A DNA stretch of 64,000 bases from Andrena cerasifolii (lineage: Eukaryota; Arthropoda; Insecta; Hymenoptera; Andrenidae), in NCBI RefSeq assembly GCF_050908995.1, contig NC_135121.1:1-64000 (forward strand), read 5' to 3'. Made by a program: the position numbers and the translations under genes. Below, one piece after another: positions 40,618 through 52,961 of this stretch. Under the pieces are notes generated by a model. The model was not told where the DNA came from and made no database searches. It saw nothing but the letters and a program-made list of their open reading frames with translations. Positions within the stretch are counted from its first letter, which is position 1. Each line of letters starts with the position of its first letter.

Positions 40618-43600
40618 GTCACTGGATGTGAGAATGCGTGGCTTGCGGACAGTGCAGCGTCAAAACATATGACTTTTCGTAAGGAGATGTTTACAGAACT
40701 TCGGTCAATAGATGGCTCGTCTAATGTTGTTCAGATAGGAGATAACTCGTTTGTAAAAGCAGAAGGCATTGGCACAGTAAAAGTTCTGGCACTCGTTAAT
40801 GGACAGTGGGAGCCTCGGACATTGGAAAATACTCTATATGTACCAAAATTAAAGAAAAACCTTTTTTCAGTGGGAGCTGTTACGAGTAGACAATTCAAGG
40901 TTACATTCGATGACAGTAGAATTGAGGTACGGAACCAAAAGGTTATTGCTACGGGCATAAAAATGGCTAACCAGTGCTATAAGATGCTGTTTAAGGAAAA
41001 AATGTCGAGCAGGCAAATACAGTGACAGAAGCAACAGTGAAGCTATGGCATGATAGATTGGGTCATCCAGGTATAAATAGTTTTAAAGAAATGGCCAATC
41101 AAGGTTTAATACCAGGAATAAAATCAACAAGTATCGATAATCTGTTTTGCGAATCTTGTCAGTCTGGTAAGATGCATCGATTGCCATTCCATACCACTTT
41201 GAGTGCACGCGTTTGTAAATCTGGAGAAATTATACACTCAGATGTCTGTGGGAAGATGCCAGTTACTTCGCTCGGTGGTACAAACTATTTCTTGTTATTC
41301 AAAGATGAATGTACTTCGTATCGGTTTGTGTATTTCATTAAGTCTAAAAGCGATACATTTGAAACATTTCTACAGTTTCAGAGGGTAATTGAGAGACAAA
41401 CGGGTAACAGGATAAAAGCATTCAGAAGCGACAATGGACGTGAATATATTAATGAGCAGTTTGCTGAACATTTTAAGAAGACTGGAATAATTGCAGAAAG
41501 GACGGCACCATATTGTGCAGAGCAGAATGGTCGGATCGAACGTGAAAATCGATCAATTGTGGAATGTGCACGGACTATGCTCATCGATGCAAATCTTCCG
41601 GAGATTTTATGGGCAGAAGCAGTAAACACAAGTGTCTACATACTGAACAGACGACCAAGCAAGAAAAACGATAACATGACTCCATTTGAAAAGTTTCTTG
41701 GCAAGAAAGTGACTCTCATGCACATGAGGAAATTTGGAGCGGAGGCTTATGTCCACATACCCAAGATTGCTCGTACTAAATTCGACGGGAAAGCTGAAAA
41801 AGTCATCTTCATTGGCTACGACGGATACAGCACGAATTATAGACTGTATAATACGAATACAAGAAAAGTCAAAGTAGCCCGAGATGTAGTGTTTAACGAG
41901 GGGAATACCTCAGGAGCGATAGTCAGCGATCCAGAATGCGTGATTTATCCATCAATGGAAGATGTACAGGAAAACAATCCACCAGATGAAGATCAACAGG
42001 GGAGCAATGAACAACAAGTCGGGGAAGAAAATACATCGCAGCAGTCAGCGAAGAAAGGTCCTACACTTCGTGACAGGAAAACTCTTAAGGCACCAAACCG
42101 ATTTGATGCATGTCAGGTAGCTATTGACATTGCATGTGCAGCAATATATAATGAACCTCAAACGTATCAGGAAGCAGTTACTGGTCAGAATGCCAGGGAA
42201 TGGAGTGATGCTATGAAGGAGGAAATAAACTCGTTAAACAAACATGGAACTTGGACATTGACACCTGCACCTCCGGATCGGAAAACTGTAGATTGCAAGT
42301 GGGTCTACAAGATTAAAAGAAGACCAGATGGGAAAATTGAACGTTTCAAGGCACGATTATGCGCTAAGGGATATTCACAAAAAGCAGGAATTGACTATAC
42401 GGAAACGTTTTCTCCAGTAATTCGGTACGATTCAATTAGAGTTCTTCTGGCACTTGCAACAATCTACGATATGGAAATTCTGCAGTTTGACATAAAGACT
42501 GCATTTCTTTACGGTGATCTGACGGAGATCTATATGAAGCAGCCAGAGGGTTTCCAAAGCGACGATCCAGAAATGGTTTGCAGGCTGAGAAAAAGTCTGT
42601 ATGGACTCAAGCAGTCTCCACGATGTTGGAGTCAGAAATTCTGTAAGTTCCTGAATCTATTCAATTTAAAACCATTACATACAGACAAATGCGTGTATCG
42701 AGGAATACTTAATGGAGTGGAGATTTGGCTGGCGCTGTGTGTGGATGATGGTATGCTGATGAGTACATGTTCTGATACATTAGCACTTCTAATACAGGAA
42801 CTCGGTTCGCAGTTTGAGATCAAGATAGATCATTCAAACTGTTTTGTTGGGATAGAAATTAAACGAGATAGACAAAATAAAAGAATGTTTCTTGCTCAGC
42901 AGGGGTATATTGAACGAGTTCTGGCCAAATTTAACATGCAAGATTGCAATCCACAGGCAACGCCAGCAGATCCAAATACACAGTTGCAGAATGCAAGTCA
43001 AGATAAAAGTCTTAAGACGACTTCGGGTGTACCATACAGAGAGGCTGTGGGAAGTTTGATATTTCTTGCCATTGTAACGCGGCCAGACATCTCTTTTGCA
43101 GTGGGTCAAGTGAGCAGGTTTCTGAATGATCCATCTGAGGCGCACTGGACAGCAGTGAAGAGAATTATGCGATACATCGCAGGAACTAGGAGCTACGGTA
43201 TTTGCTATCAAGGCAAATATAATGAACTTTTGGTATACTCGGATGCTGATTTTGCTGGAGATGAAGAAACTCGGAAATCTACAACGGGATATATCAGTGT
43301 CCTGGCTGGAGCGTCGGTTACCTGATCATCGCACTGTCAAGGATGCGTAAGCAGATCCACAACAGAAGCAGAATACATTGCAGCTTCATCAGCAGCCCAG
43401 GAAACAATGTGGCTGAGAATGATGTTGACTGAGCTTCAAGTGATCTCTGATGAGCCCACTAAGCTCTTTGTGGACAACCAAAGTGCAATTCGTTTGGTGA
43501 AAAACTCTGATCACCACAAGTTAACTAAGCATATAGACATTAAGTTTCATTATATTCGAGAATGTGTCGAGAATCAAAGTATATCTGTGCAGTATGTATC

Positions 43601-43718
43601 TTCTGAAAGACAGTTGGCGGATTTCTTGACAAAGGCTTTGCCACGAGATATGTTTTGTTCAAATCGAAGGTCAGTATCAATATTCGATGTAAATGAACAA
43701 AGAGTGGGAGTGTTGTAA
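40618..43718 (+). pseudogene. pol: Copia pol (protease, integrase, RT, RNase H)
   Basis: Protease (WLADSAASKHM) lies after the TAA at 40615. A frameshift at 41022-41025 separates it from GAG-pre-integrase (LWHDRLGHPG), the integrase core (HSDVCG, FRSDNGREY, IERENRS), RT (FDIKTAFLYG and the catalytic CVDDGM) and RNase H (YSDADFAGD). TGA at 43323-43325 replaces an expected tryptophan, and the frame then continues to 43718 with EAEYIAASSA and VDNQSAIRL. All catalytic residues are present between lesions. Confidence 0.9.
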
Positions 43719-43979
43719 ATAGCTTTGTTCGTCATCTAGTAATTTTAGTTTATGGTCAGTAACATTGAGTATACCAGGTGGCGCCAGTTTCGTTTTATTT
43801 CCGTTCTGTTAGGTTATGTCACATCTTTTATTTCCAGAGTCAATGGTCACTTTCGTTATGTACCAGTCTCAGTTTTTCCTTTGTGTGATATACATGGCGT
43901 CTGATATTCTGTACAAGATATTATAATTAAGATTACAATTTGCTTTATCCTGTTCTTAATAAATATAATATACGCAACA
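43711..43979 (+). repeat. Copia 3' LTR
   Basis: Near-identical to 39316-39586. It is preceded by the purine tract AAAGAGTGGGAG and followed by GATAC. Confidence 0.95.
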
Positions 43980-43984
43980 GATAC

Positions 43985-45002
43985 CTTGAATGTCAAGACA
44001 ATTAGCATTTCCAAATACGACAATAATATCGAGCCTATTGGTTGGGACTAGATTGAATACCTTTTAAAAGAATAATTAAACAGTGTTGAATATACAATTA
44101 CCGTTTGCACGGTTGAAGTTATAATTCCCCTTCCATCTAGGAGGCCTCTTATTATTAAAGAATTTCATGAATCCGTCATTGGGGGTCATCAAGGTGTCCG
44201 TAAGCTTTTTAATAGAATGAGGGATGATTTTTACTGGCCACACATGAGACAAGGAAATAAGTAATTTCGTCCGTTCATGCCCAAGTTGTCAAAGGAATAA
44301 AATCCTTCCCGCAAAAAACAGACAACCCATGAGAATAACCGACACTCCTAAAAGAGCGTTCGAAAAAGTACAGATGGACATCGTAGGGCCTTTACTAATG
44401 ACAAAGAGAGGAAATCAGTATCTGTTAACTCTTCAAGACAATCTCATCAAATATTCCGATGCAATTCCGCTTCTTAATATTGACTCTGTATCTGTGGCCA
44501 TGGCTCTGGCTGAACAATTTATCAGTAGATTTGGGTGCCCTAGAACAATTCAAACCGATCAGGGGAGTAATTTCGTTAGCAACATTATGAAAACCTTTTG
44601 TAAAATATTTAAAATACAAAGAATTACCTCAACTGCGCTTCACCCACAATCACTGGGATCTCTTGAACGGGCACATCGCGTATTTACGGATTATCTGAAA
44701 CATCACTGTACTAGGACCGATTGGGATGATTGGATTCGTTTTGACATGTTTTCTTACAATACGTCTGCCCATGAAGCTACTGGTTTCACCCCGCATGAGC
44801 TGGTGTTTGGGGTAAAGGCGATTATTCCCACAGAGTTCATGAACCAAATAATTCCGCGAACCTTTGTTGACCATTTGGATGAATTATTTTCAAAAATAAG
44901 CACTACCCAAGCTATAGCAGCAGCAAACCTAGAAAGGGCGAAACAGAGAAGCAAATTAGATTACGATAAAAGAATTAATTCCTGTAAATTCTCTGTAGGC
45001 GA

Positions 45003-45006
<4 letters not shown>
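43985..45006 (+). pseudogene. pol: Gypsy-2 pol, end of macro-like module and integrase core
   Basis: Directly after the copia duplication the frame continues the macro-like module (TISISKYDNN, then Y-T-I-T-V-C), with stops near 44050 and 44071. Integrase zinc-binding residues follow (FHESVIGGHQGV), then a shift near 44260. The core from 44329 has MDIVGPL, QTDQGSNF and SLERAHR, so D-D-E is complete. It ends at the GDDIYI point, where the foldback run enters in TA repeats. Confidence 0.85.

Positions 45007-45052
<46 letters not shown>
45006..45052. repeat. (TA)n microsatellite
   Basis: About 24 TA repeats between the integrase codons and the first foldback element. TA is the target of Tc1/mariner elements; shorter TA runs separate the other foldbacks. 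Confidence 0.95.
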
Positions 45053-45056
<4 letters not shown>

Positions 45057-46121
45057 GGTGTCCCACTAAGGAGTGGACAGCGCGATATCTCTTAAAGTAT
45101 TGTCGATAAAAATATAAAAAAAATAGGGAATTACATGGTTCGAGGGGGCCCATTTATTAGCGCGAACGAATTTTGTTTTCGATTATTATTTTAAAAGATA
45201 CGATGGTCAAGTTCGGTTTTTCAAATGGAACTATTTTTTTTGAAGACCTGAGTTGATAGTGCGTTCCAAGACAAATTCAATAAGCTTTAATGTATACACT
45301 TTATTTCCACTGGTTTTTAAGATATTGCGCTTGCAAAATTACTGATTTTCACTACAAGAAACCCCTCTGGAATGGGAAAAACCGGGGGCGGTCTTACTGG
45401 CCCCACGGGTGGCACTGCCTGTTGAAATGGATACTTACCTGCCAAAGGTCTACGCCAGAAATGGCAGGCCCAAAGGCTGGACAATTCTTTTCCGTCAGAA
45501 ATGCTACTTAGGTAGGTACATCTGCGGTATCGAGAAGCGCATCTTTACTTTTATTTCGCACTTGCTTCTACGCTCGGATGGCCGGTTCTTTTGGGAGGGA
45601 TGCAAGTTGGATTGGTTAGGTTAGGAGGAGTGAAAGTTGCTAGACTAAATTTCAACCATAGGGAGCAGATTGTGTCAAAAGAAAAGAATTGTCCAGCCTT
45701 TGGGCCTGCCATTTCTGGCGTAGACCTTTGGCAGGTAAGTATCCATTTCAACAGGCAGTGCCACCCGTGGTGCCAGTAAGACCGCCACCGGTTTTTGCCA
45801 TTCCAGAGGGGTTTCTTGCAGTGAAAATCAGTAAATTTGCAAGCGCAATATCTTAAAAACCAGTGGAAATAAAGTGTATACATTAAAGCTTATTGAATTT
45901 GTCTTGGAACGCACTATCAACTCAGGTCTTCAAAAAAAATAGTTCCATTTGAAAAACCGAACTTGACCATCGTATCTTTTAAAATAATAATCGAAAACAA
46001 AATTCGTTCGCGCTAATAAATGGGCCCCCTCGAACCATGCAATTCCCTATTTTTTTTATATTTTTATCGACAATACTTTAAGAGATATCGCGCTGTCCAC
46101 TCCTTAGTGGGACACCCTGTA
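45052..46121. mobile_element. Foldback element A, Tc1/mariner-type ends (1070 bp)
   Basis: Begins TACAGGGTGTCCCACTAAGG and ends with its reverse complement. The two halves are a long imperfect palindrome. Compared with copies C (1194 bp) and D (1192 bp) it has lost roughly 120 bp on its right arm near 45640-45680. There is no coding frame beyond mirror-image short ORFs. Confidence 0.9.
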
Positions 46122-46127
46122 TATATA

Positions 46128-49100
46128 TACAGGGTGTCCCAAAAATGTCGGAGTTCCTTGAAAGGGGTGACTTAGGGGGTGATTTGAAACAACTTTTTCC
46201 TTAGCGAAAATATTGTCCGAAGCTTCGTTAACGAGATATTAACAAAAACCCCCGACCAATCAGAGCGCGCGCCTTCCGCCCGAGCTCCCGTTGTAGGGTT
46301 GGCTACGCGGTAGGCGGCTGCGCTTGTACTACGAAGGTACGAACAAGCAAGTCGGCATGCATCGAAGGAAACCGCGTTACACAGTTTTTTTTTTAAAGCA
46401 GAATTTTAAATAATAATTACTTGAGAGGACAAGAAATACGCAAATTTCGTTTTCAAATAAGGCATAAACGAAAAGGTAATGTAACAAAAAATGTACGACA
46501 AGTGATCATAACTCATTATTGAGGTAAAAATCCGTAGTTTAATCGCGGCCAACATAACTAAATTTAAACAATAATAATAGGTGTATGAATAAATTCTTTC
46601 AGACTGGATTTACATAATCGGTATAAAGCAACCGAATTTCTATCGCAGTGATATTCGTAAGCTACCAGAAAAATGGCAAAAGGTAATTAACAATAATGGA
46701 AATTATTTCGATGATTGAGTTGTTTTCATATTTTTTAAATCAAACTGTTATTAAACCCTAAAATCGAACAGAATTTATTTCTACACATAATAATCACTAA
46801 TAAATTAAATAACACTCACCCCTTCGGGCATTCCTTTCCTTCCTTTTCGGAAACCTGTGTCACTATGTAGGTCACTGTGTCGATCCTGGTCATCGGTGGA
46901 CGAAAATATTTATGGTAGGGTTGCGCTCAGTGCTCAGCTGATCGCAGGTATACGACACCACCCGAAGGTAAGGATCGCAACGTCAAGTGCGTCCGGGTTA
47001 ATGTACCGAATATTCACTTCACTGCACGGCCACTAACACTATTCACTTATTTTACTTTTCATGGAACGTGTTGTTCCTACGTTATAAAATTGGTGGCCCT
47101 GAAAGGGGCCGATTACTGTTAGTTGTGCAGTTGCTCGATGTAACCACCCTCAGCGTCTATGCACGCCTTGCGGCATCATTGACTCCGTTGAGAATAATCT
47201 TGATGCCAAACGCCGAATCGTACCCTCGCTGGGGGTTTAGATGTGCGGGCATTCCCGTGCAAACGCTCGCACAGCAGGACTTGCTTCCCCGTTGTTCCGG
47301 GCGTACACCCAGAACATCGCGTAACATTCTTGAGCGGAGAACATTTCTGGGACGAGATTGCTAGCTGACTGACAGGATTTTTTCCAAACAACTTCCTCTA
47401 CCCCCAAGTAGTTTCTCTCGTTCCATTATGGGTTAACTCCCACCAGAACAAGAGGCTGTAGGTAAAAAGAAGCCAGCACATTTTCGAAACACACGTGCTT
47501 TGCAGAAGTGCAACGAACGACCCGTCCTACACTTTCACATAAGTCCGCGCTCCGTCCTCTTACTGCCAATGTACCTGTTGCTTCGAGATAGACAGCAGAC
47601 ACCACGTGTTTCGGTTCGAAAGGGCCCGAAGACAAAAGAAACAGAAAGTCTTCGAGTTGCTATAAAGAAGAAAAGGCCTACCATGAGGGAGTTTCCGTTT
47701 TCCAATACCCTGAGTTCACGTCAGCTACGAGGCGGAAGCTAAGCCATAAATTACCCAAAACAAATCGTTCTCTTCCGCCGACTCGCAAGACAATACAATC
47801 ATAAACCGCGACCCTGGCGAAATGCTTTGGCCCATCAGCCTGATTAATTTTTGTGAACTAGCAATTAAAAAGTAATATCCAACATCAATACACCTCGCGG
47901 AGAGATACAGGAAGAAAGGGGGTAACTCGTTTACTGCGCGTAGTCCCGCCTGCTTCGTGATTCCTTCAAATTAAAGACAGATCCCTTATCTCTCGAGTAC
48001 AAGCACGCGCTAGAATTACAAAACAAAAGCACGCGTTGATGTATTCCGTGCGAGAAAAGGTGGGCATGAATTCCGATTGGTCGGAACCTAACCAATCTGC
48101 CCTGCATCTCACCTAAACGGCCACTGTTTTGAAGAGGCCTTCTTCTCAGCCATGTCTCCTCCCCAAGGCCCACCAGTATAAACACGCGCTTGAATTTGAA
48201 AACAAAAGCACACGTCGACGTATTCCGTGCCAGAGAAGGTGGGCTTCGGGGAGGAGATATTGCTGTGAAGAGGGCCTCTTCAAGACAGTGGCTGCTTCAG
48301 AGGGATGCAGGGCAGATTGGTTAGATTAGGACCAATCGGACGCGTGCTTTTGTTTTGAAATGCGAGCGCGTGCTTATACTCGAGAGATAAGGGTCCTGCC
48401 TTTAATTGGAAGGAAGGACGAAGCAGGTGGGACTACGCGTAGTCAGTAAGTTACCCCCTTTCTTCCTGTGTCTCTCCGCGAGACGTATTTAAAATTAATC
48501 AGGCTGGTCGGCCAAACCATTTCGCCAGGGTCGCGGTTTATGGCCGTATTGTCCTGCGAGTCGGCGGTAGAGAACGATTTGTTTTGGGTAATTTATGGCT
48601 TAGCTGGTTCCGCCTCGTAGCTGACGTGAACTCAGGGTATTGGAAAACGGAAACAGGAATGGTATGCCTTTTCTTCTTTATAGCAACTCGAAGACTTTCT
48701 GTTTCTCTTGTCTTCGGGCCCTTTCGAACCGAAACACGTGGTGTCTGCTGACTATCTCGAAGCAACGGGTACATTGGCAGTAAAAGGACGGAGCGCGGAC
48801 TTTTGTGAAAGTGTAGGATGGGTCGTTCGTTGCCCTTCTGCAAAGCACGTGTGTTTCGAAAATGTGCTGGCTTCTTTTTACCTACAGCCTCTTGTTCTGG
48901 TGGGAGTTAACCCATAATGGAACGAGAGAAACTACTTGGGGGTAGAGGAAGTTGTTTGGAAAAAATCCTGTCAGTCAGCTAGCAATTTCGTCCCAGAAAT
49001 GTTCTCCGCTCAAGAATGTTACGCGATGTTCTGGGTGTACGCCCGGAACAACGGGGAAGCAAGTCCTACTGTGCGAGCGTTTGCACGGGAATACCCGCTC

Positions 49101-50204
49101 ATCTAAACCCCCAGCGAGGGTACGATTCGGCGTTTGGCATCAAGATTATTCTCAACGGAGTCAATGATGCCGCAAGGCGTGCATAGACGCTGAGGGTGGT
49201 TACATCGAGCAACTGCACAACTAACAGTAATCGGCCCCTTTCAGGGCCACCAATTTTATAACGTAGGAACAACACGTTCCATGAAAAGTAAAATAAGTGA
49301 TCAGTGTTAGTGGCCGTGCAGTGAAGTGAATATTCGGTACATTAACCCGGATGCACTTGACGTTGCGATCCTTACCTTCGGGTGGTGTTATACCTGCGAT
49401 CAGCTGAGCAGTGGGCGCAACCCTACCATAAATCTTTTCGTCCACCGATGACCAGGATCGGCACAGTGACCTACTTAGTGACACAGGTTTCCGTAAAGGA
49501 AGGAAAGGAAGGAAAGGAATGCCCATAGGGGTGAGTGTTATTTAATTTATTAGTGATTATTAGGTGTAGAAATAAATTCTGTACGATTTTAGGGTTCAAT
49601 AACAGTTTGATTTAAAAAAAATAAAATAAAAACAACTCAATCATCGAAATAATTTCCATTATTGTTAATTACCTTTTGCCATTTTTCTGGTAGCTTACGA
49701 ATATCACTGCGATAGAAATTCGGTTGCTTTATACCGATTATGTAAATCCAGTCTGAAAGAATTTATTCATACACCTATTATTATTGTTTAAATTTAGTTA
49801 TGTTGGCCGTGATTAAACTACGGATTTTTACCTCAATAATGAGTTATGATCACTTGTCGTACATTTTTTCTTACATTACCTTTTCGTTTATGCCTTATTT
49901 GAAAACGAAATTTGCGTATTTCTTGTCCTCTCACTTCAAATAATTATTATTTAAAATTCTGCTTTAAAAAAAAAACTGTGTAACGCGGTTTCCTTCGATG
50001 CATGCCGACTTGCTTGTTCGTACCTTCGTAGTACAAGTGCAGCCGCCTACCGCGTAGCCAACGCTACAACGGAAACTCGGGCGGAAGGCGCGCGCTCTGA
50101 TTGGTCGCGAGTTTTCGGACAATATTTTCGCTAAGGAAAAAGTTGTTTCAAATCACCCCCTGAGTCACCCCTTTCAAGGAACTCCGACATTTTTGGCACA
50201 CCCA
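46128..50204. mobile_element. Large foldback element B (~4.1 kb) with transposase remnants
   Basis: The left end is TACAGGGTGTCCCAAAAATG. The right end is the reverse complement, slightly degraded. Arms of about 2 kb (46128-~48180 and ~48240-50204) mirror each other at high identity. Each arm carries a decayed transposase C-terminus ending I-E-Q-L-H-N-stop: plus strand 49168-49224 in the right arm and minus strand 47175-47119 in the left. It appears to be an autonomous mariner-type element turned into a palindrome. Confidence 0.8.
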
Positions 50205-50216
50205 TATATATATATA

Positions 50217-51410
50217 TACAGGGTGTCCCACTAAGGAGTGGACAGCGCGATATCTCTTAAAGTATTGTCGATAAAAATATAAAAAAAATAGAGAATTGCA
50301 TGGTTCGAGGGGGCCCATTTATTAGCGCGAACGAATTTTGTTTTCGATTATTATTTTAAAAGATACGATGGTCAAGTTCGGTTTTTCAAATGGAACTATT
50401 TTTTTTTGAACACCTGAGTTGATAGTGCGTTCCAAGACAAATTCAATAAGCTTTAATGTATACACTTTATTTCCAGTGGTTTTTAAGATATTGCGCTTGC
50501 AAATTTACTGATTTTCACTGCAAGAAACCCCTCTGGAATGGCAAAAACCGGGGGCGGTCTGACTGGCGCCACGGGTGGCACTGCCTGTTGAAATGGATAC
50601 TTACCTGCCAAAGGTCTACGCCAGAAATGGCAGGCCCAAAGGCTGGACAATTCTTTTCCGTCAGAAATGCTACTTAGGTAGGTACATCTGCGGTATCGAG
50701 AAGCGCATCGTTACTTTTATTTCGCACTTGCTTCTACGCTCGGATGGCCGGTTCTTTTGTGAAGGATGCAAATCCGATTGGTTCTGATACAATCTGCTCC
50801 CTATGGTTGAAATTTAGTCTAGCAACTTTCACTCCTCCTAAGCTAACCAATCCAACTTGCATCCCTCCCAAAAGAACCGGCCATCCGAGCGTAGAAGCAA
50901 GTGCGAAATAAAAGTAACGATGCGCTTCTCGATACCGCAGATGTACCTACCTAAGTAGCATTTCTGACGGAAAAGAATTGTCCAGCCTTTGGGCCTGCCA
51001 TTTCTGGCGTAGACCTTTGGCAGGTAAGTATCCATTTCAACAGGCAGTGCCACCTGTGGTGCCAGTAAGACCGCCCCCGGTTTTTGCCATTCCAGAGGGG
51101 TTTCTTGCAGTGAAAATCAGTAAATTTGCAAGCGCAATATCTTAAAAACCAGTGGAAATAAAGTGTATACATTAAAGCTTATTGAATTTGTCTTGGAACG
51201 CACTATCAACTCAGGTGTTAAAAAAAAATAGTTCCATTTGAAAAACCGAACTTGACCATCGTATCTTTTAAAATAATAATCGAAAGCAAAATTCGTTCGC
51301 GCTAATAAATGGGCCACCTCGAACCATGCAATTCCCTATTTTTTTTATATTTTTATCGACAATACTTTAAGAGATATCGCGCTGTCCACTCTTTAGTGGG
51401 ACACCCTGTA
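50217..51410. mobile_element. Foldback element C (1194 bp)
   Basis: The ends are TACAGGGTGTCCC and GGGACACCCTGTA. Arms of about 550 bp flank a ~90-bp centre, and the family is that of elements A and D. It separates element B from the remaining Gypsy-2 integrase codons at 51417. Confidence 0.9.
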
Positions 51411-51581
51411 TATATATAAAGAACCAAAAACTTCTAAATTTGATTCTAGCTGGTTGGGACCTTACAAAATTGTTAGGATATTTGACGACTTAAACGCGGA
51501 AATAGCCATAGGAGTTGACAAAACAAAGATAGTTCATATGAACAAGTTGAAATTAGCATGCCTAGGATTAGATTCTGCATA
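51411..51581 (+). pseudogene. pol: Gypsy-2 integrase C-terminus
   Basis: The frame reads KEPKTSKFDSSWLGPYKI, matching the Gypsy-1 pol tail (KEPRTSKFD...IGPYQI), and ends at TAG 51579-51581. It directly continues the integrase interrupted at 45006, so A, B and C together form a 6.4-kb insertion in one TA-rich codon stretch. Confidence 0.9.
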
Positions 51582-51868
51582 GTCTACCTTGTCGTATCAT
51601 TTTTAACACCACTCTGTCATTTGCATGTACAGTATGTGCTAAGTTAGGTTGCTGTATTTGTTCACGAATCAGAATCTTGTAATTTCGAAATGTAAATGTT
51701 ATGTTACGGAGACAAACTTGTAACTCAATGTAATCAATTGTGACAAGTAGGCAACCTGTAGCATCCTTCGACGAACCGCAATCTTCGCGGGAAACCAGGT
51801 GGACCGAGTAGCTTGGCTACTGTAGGGAGAGCGAGGAGGGGAGGCTCAGGAATGCTTCACCGAGAGAT
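51582..51868 (+). other. Gypsy-2 3' untranslated region
   Basis: No env frame. A purine tract (gggagagcgaggaggggagg) lies at about 51825-51844. A lone hairpin near 51772 (gacgaaCCGC...GCGGgaa) resembles, in outline only, the units of the Gypsy-1 LTR array. Confidence 0.45.
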
Positions 51869-52610
51869 GTTATGTACATATAAGTAATTATTGTACATAG
51901 TTTGTCATATTAAAAGTTAATGCTAGTTTAGCGATACAAACATCTTATATAAGGGGCGCAGGCTCGATTTAACATAAATGTATAATTGGAAAGGTGTTCC
52001 CATTCGAAAACACCTTTTGTATAAGGACAGAAGTGTTGCGACTCCCGTCTAGCGGCGTGTAGTATAAGCTTTAGGAGCGCGAAGTTCGGAATGAATCACA
52101 CGAATGTGATAGGAAAGGGAGACAAAGTGAAGTTAGCACGAGGCTGAGGGGTCCGAAAATAGTTAGATATCCTTGTAATAAGAGGACTTCAAGATTATAA
52201 ATTAATCAATACTCACCTAGAAACGGTTGTTTGAAAAATGAACTTCACCTTCCTCCCTTCTCCTAGGTGTGTAATGCCAGCGCAATGTTGTAAAACGCTT
52301 GATTCTATAAATCAATAACTGTGAAGGAAATAGATCGACCAATGAGAATTTAATTAATAAATATTTTATTGGCTTTTAGATTTTAAGGACATCTTGTAAA
52401 GAACAAAAGATGTACAAGCGTTTGCCTTTGAAAGCCACTTGAACCCCGAGAGCGAAAGTGCACGGACGTGCTATAGTAAATCTTATGAAATACTAATTTG
52501 TAGCGTTGAACTTCGTTTATTGTGTTCATTAAAGTTTTCCTAATTTTGTTCAAATCGTTTTATCATTTTAAAATTTTTCCTTATTAATAATATTTGTCAG
52601 TAGTACAACA
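51869..52610 (+). repeat. Probable 3' LTR of Gypsy-2
   Basis: Starts TGTTATG and ends GTACAACA, with a TATA-like ttatataagg near 51945 and AATAAA near 52355. There is no second copy in the window, so the boundaries are inferred. The SINE-like repeat copy 2 starts just after it. Confidence 0.5.
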
Positions 52611-52721
52611 ATGGGGATTTTAATTCAAATTTGAGTTTCAAGTTCATGATAAGCATTTCCCCCCGACCTCGAAATCAAATTTGAGTTTGAAATTTTTCAA
52701 AATTTGTTTTTTGCCGGCGGC

Positions 52722-52722
52722 A

Positions 52723-52799
<77 letters not shown>
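52722..52799. repeat. (CGG)n trinucleotide repeat
   Basis: About 25 repeats within the SINE-like body. Copy 1 has only ccgccgcccgcccgcc at the same position (~17321), so this is a local expansion. Confidence 0.95.
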
Positions 52800-52961
52800 A
52801 TGGCGTCATAGAGATGGCGGAGTGGTGGGGGGTATAGCGTGAGAACTGATATCAAATCAATCGACACCGAATCGATATCGAACCGATACCAAAGTGCGTG
52901 GAGGGGGAAACCCGCGGGTGAAGTCGGTAAGGAGGGAAATATCAATTTTAAGATATTAATA

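Larger units (their letters stand above)
39316..43979 (+). mobile_element. Copia-type LTR retrotransposon
   Basis: LTRs of 271 bp (39316-39586) and 269 bp (43711-43979) differ by only a few changes, and both ends are flanked by GATAC (39311-39315 and 43980-43984), a 5-bp duplication. The order gag, protease, integrase, RT, RNase H is that of Ty1/copia. Two stops and two frameshifts make this copy defective despite the similar LTRs. Confidence 0.95.
32271..52610 (+). mobile_element. Gypsy-2, interrupted by three insertions
   Basis: On the plus strand the pieces are gag (32.3-33.5 kb), protease and RT (33.5-34.8 kb), RT end and RNase H (37.4-38.3 kb), linker and macro-like part (38.2-39.3 kb), macro end and integrase (44.0-45.0 kb), integrase tail (51417-51581) and a probable 3' LTR (51869-52610). 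The gaps are a TIR transposon, a copia element and a run of foldback elements. Removing them brings the pol pieces back into register. It is related to Gypsy-1 over RT, linker and integrase but shows no env or accessory genes. Confidence 0.85.

Noticed and set aside
45605..45625. Telomeric TTAGG repeat
   Set aside because: Only two adjacent TTAGG-like units (ggttaggttagg), inside a foldback element. Far too short for an interstitial telomere.
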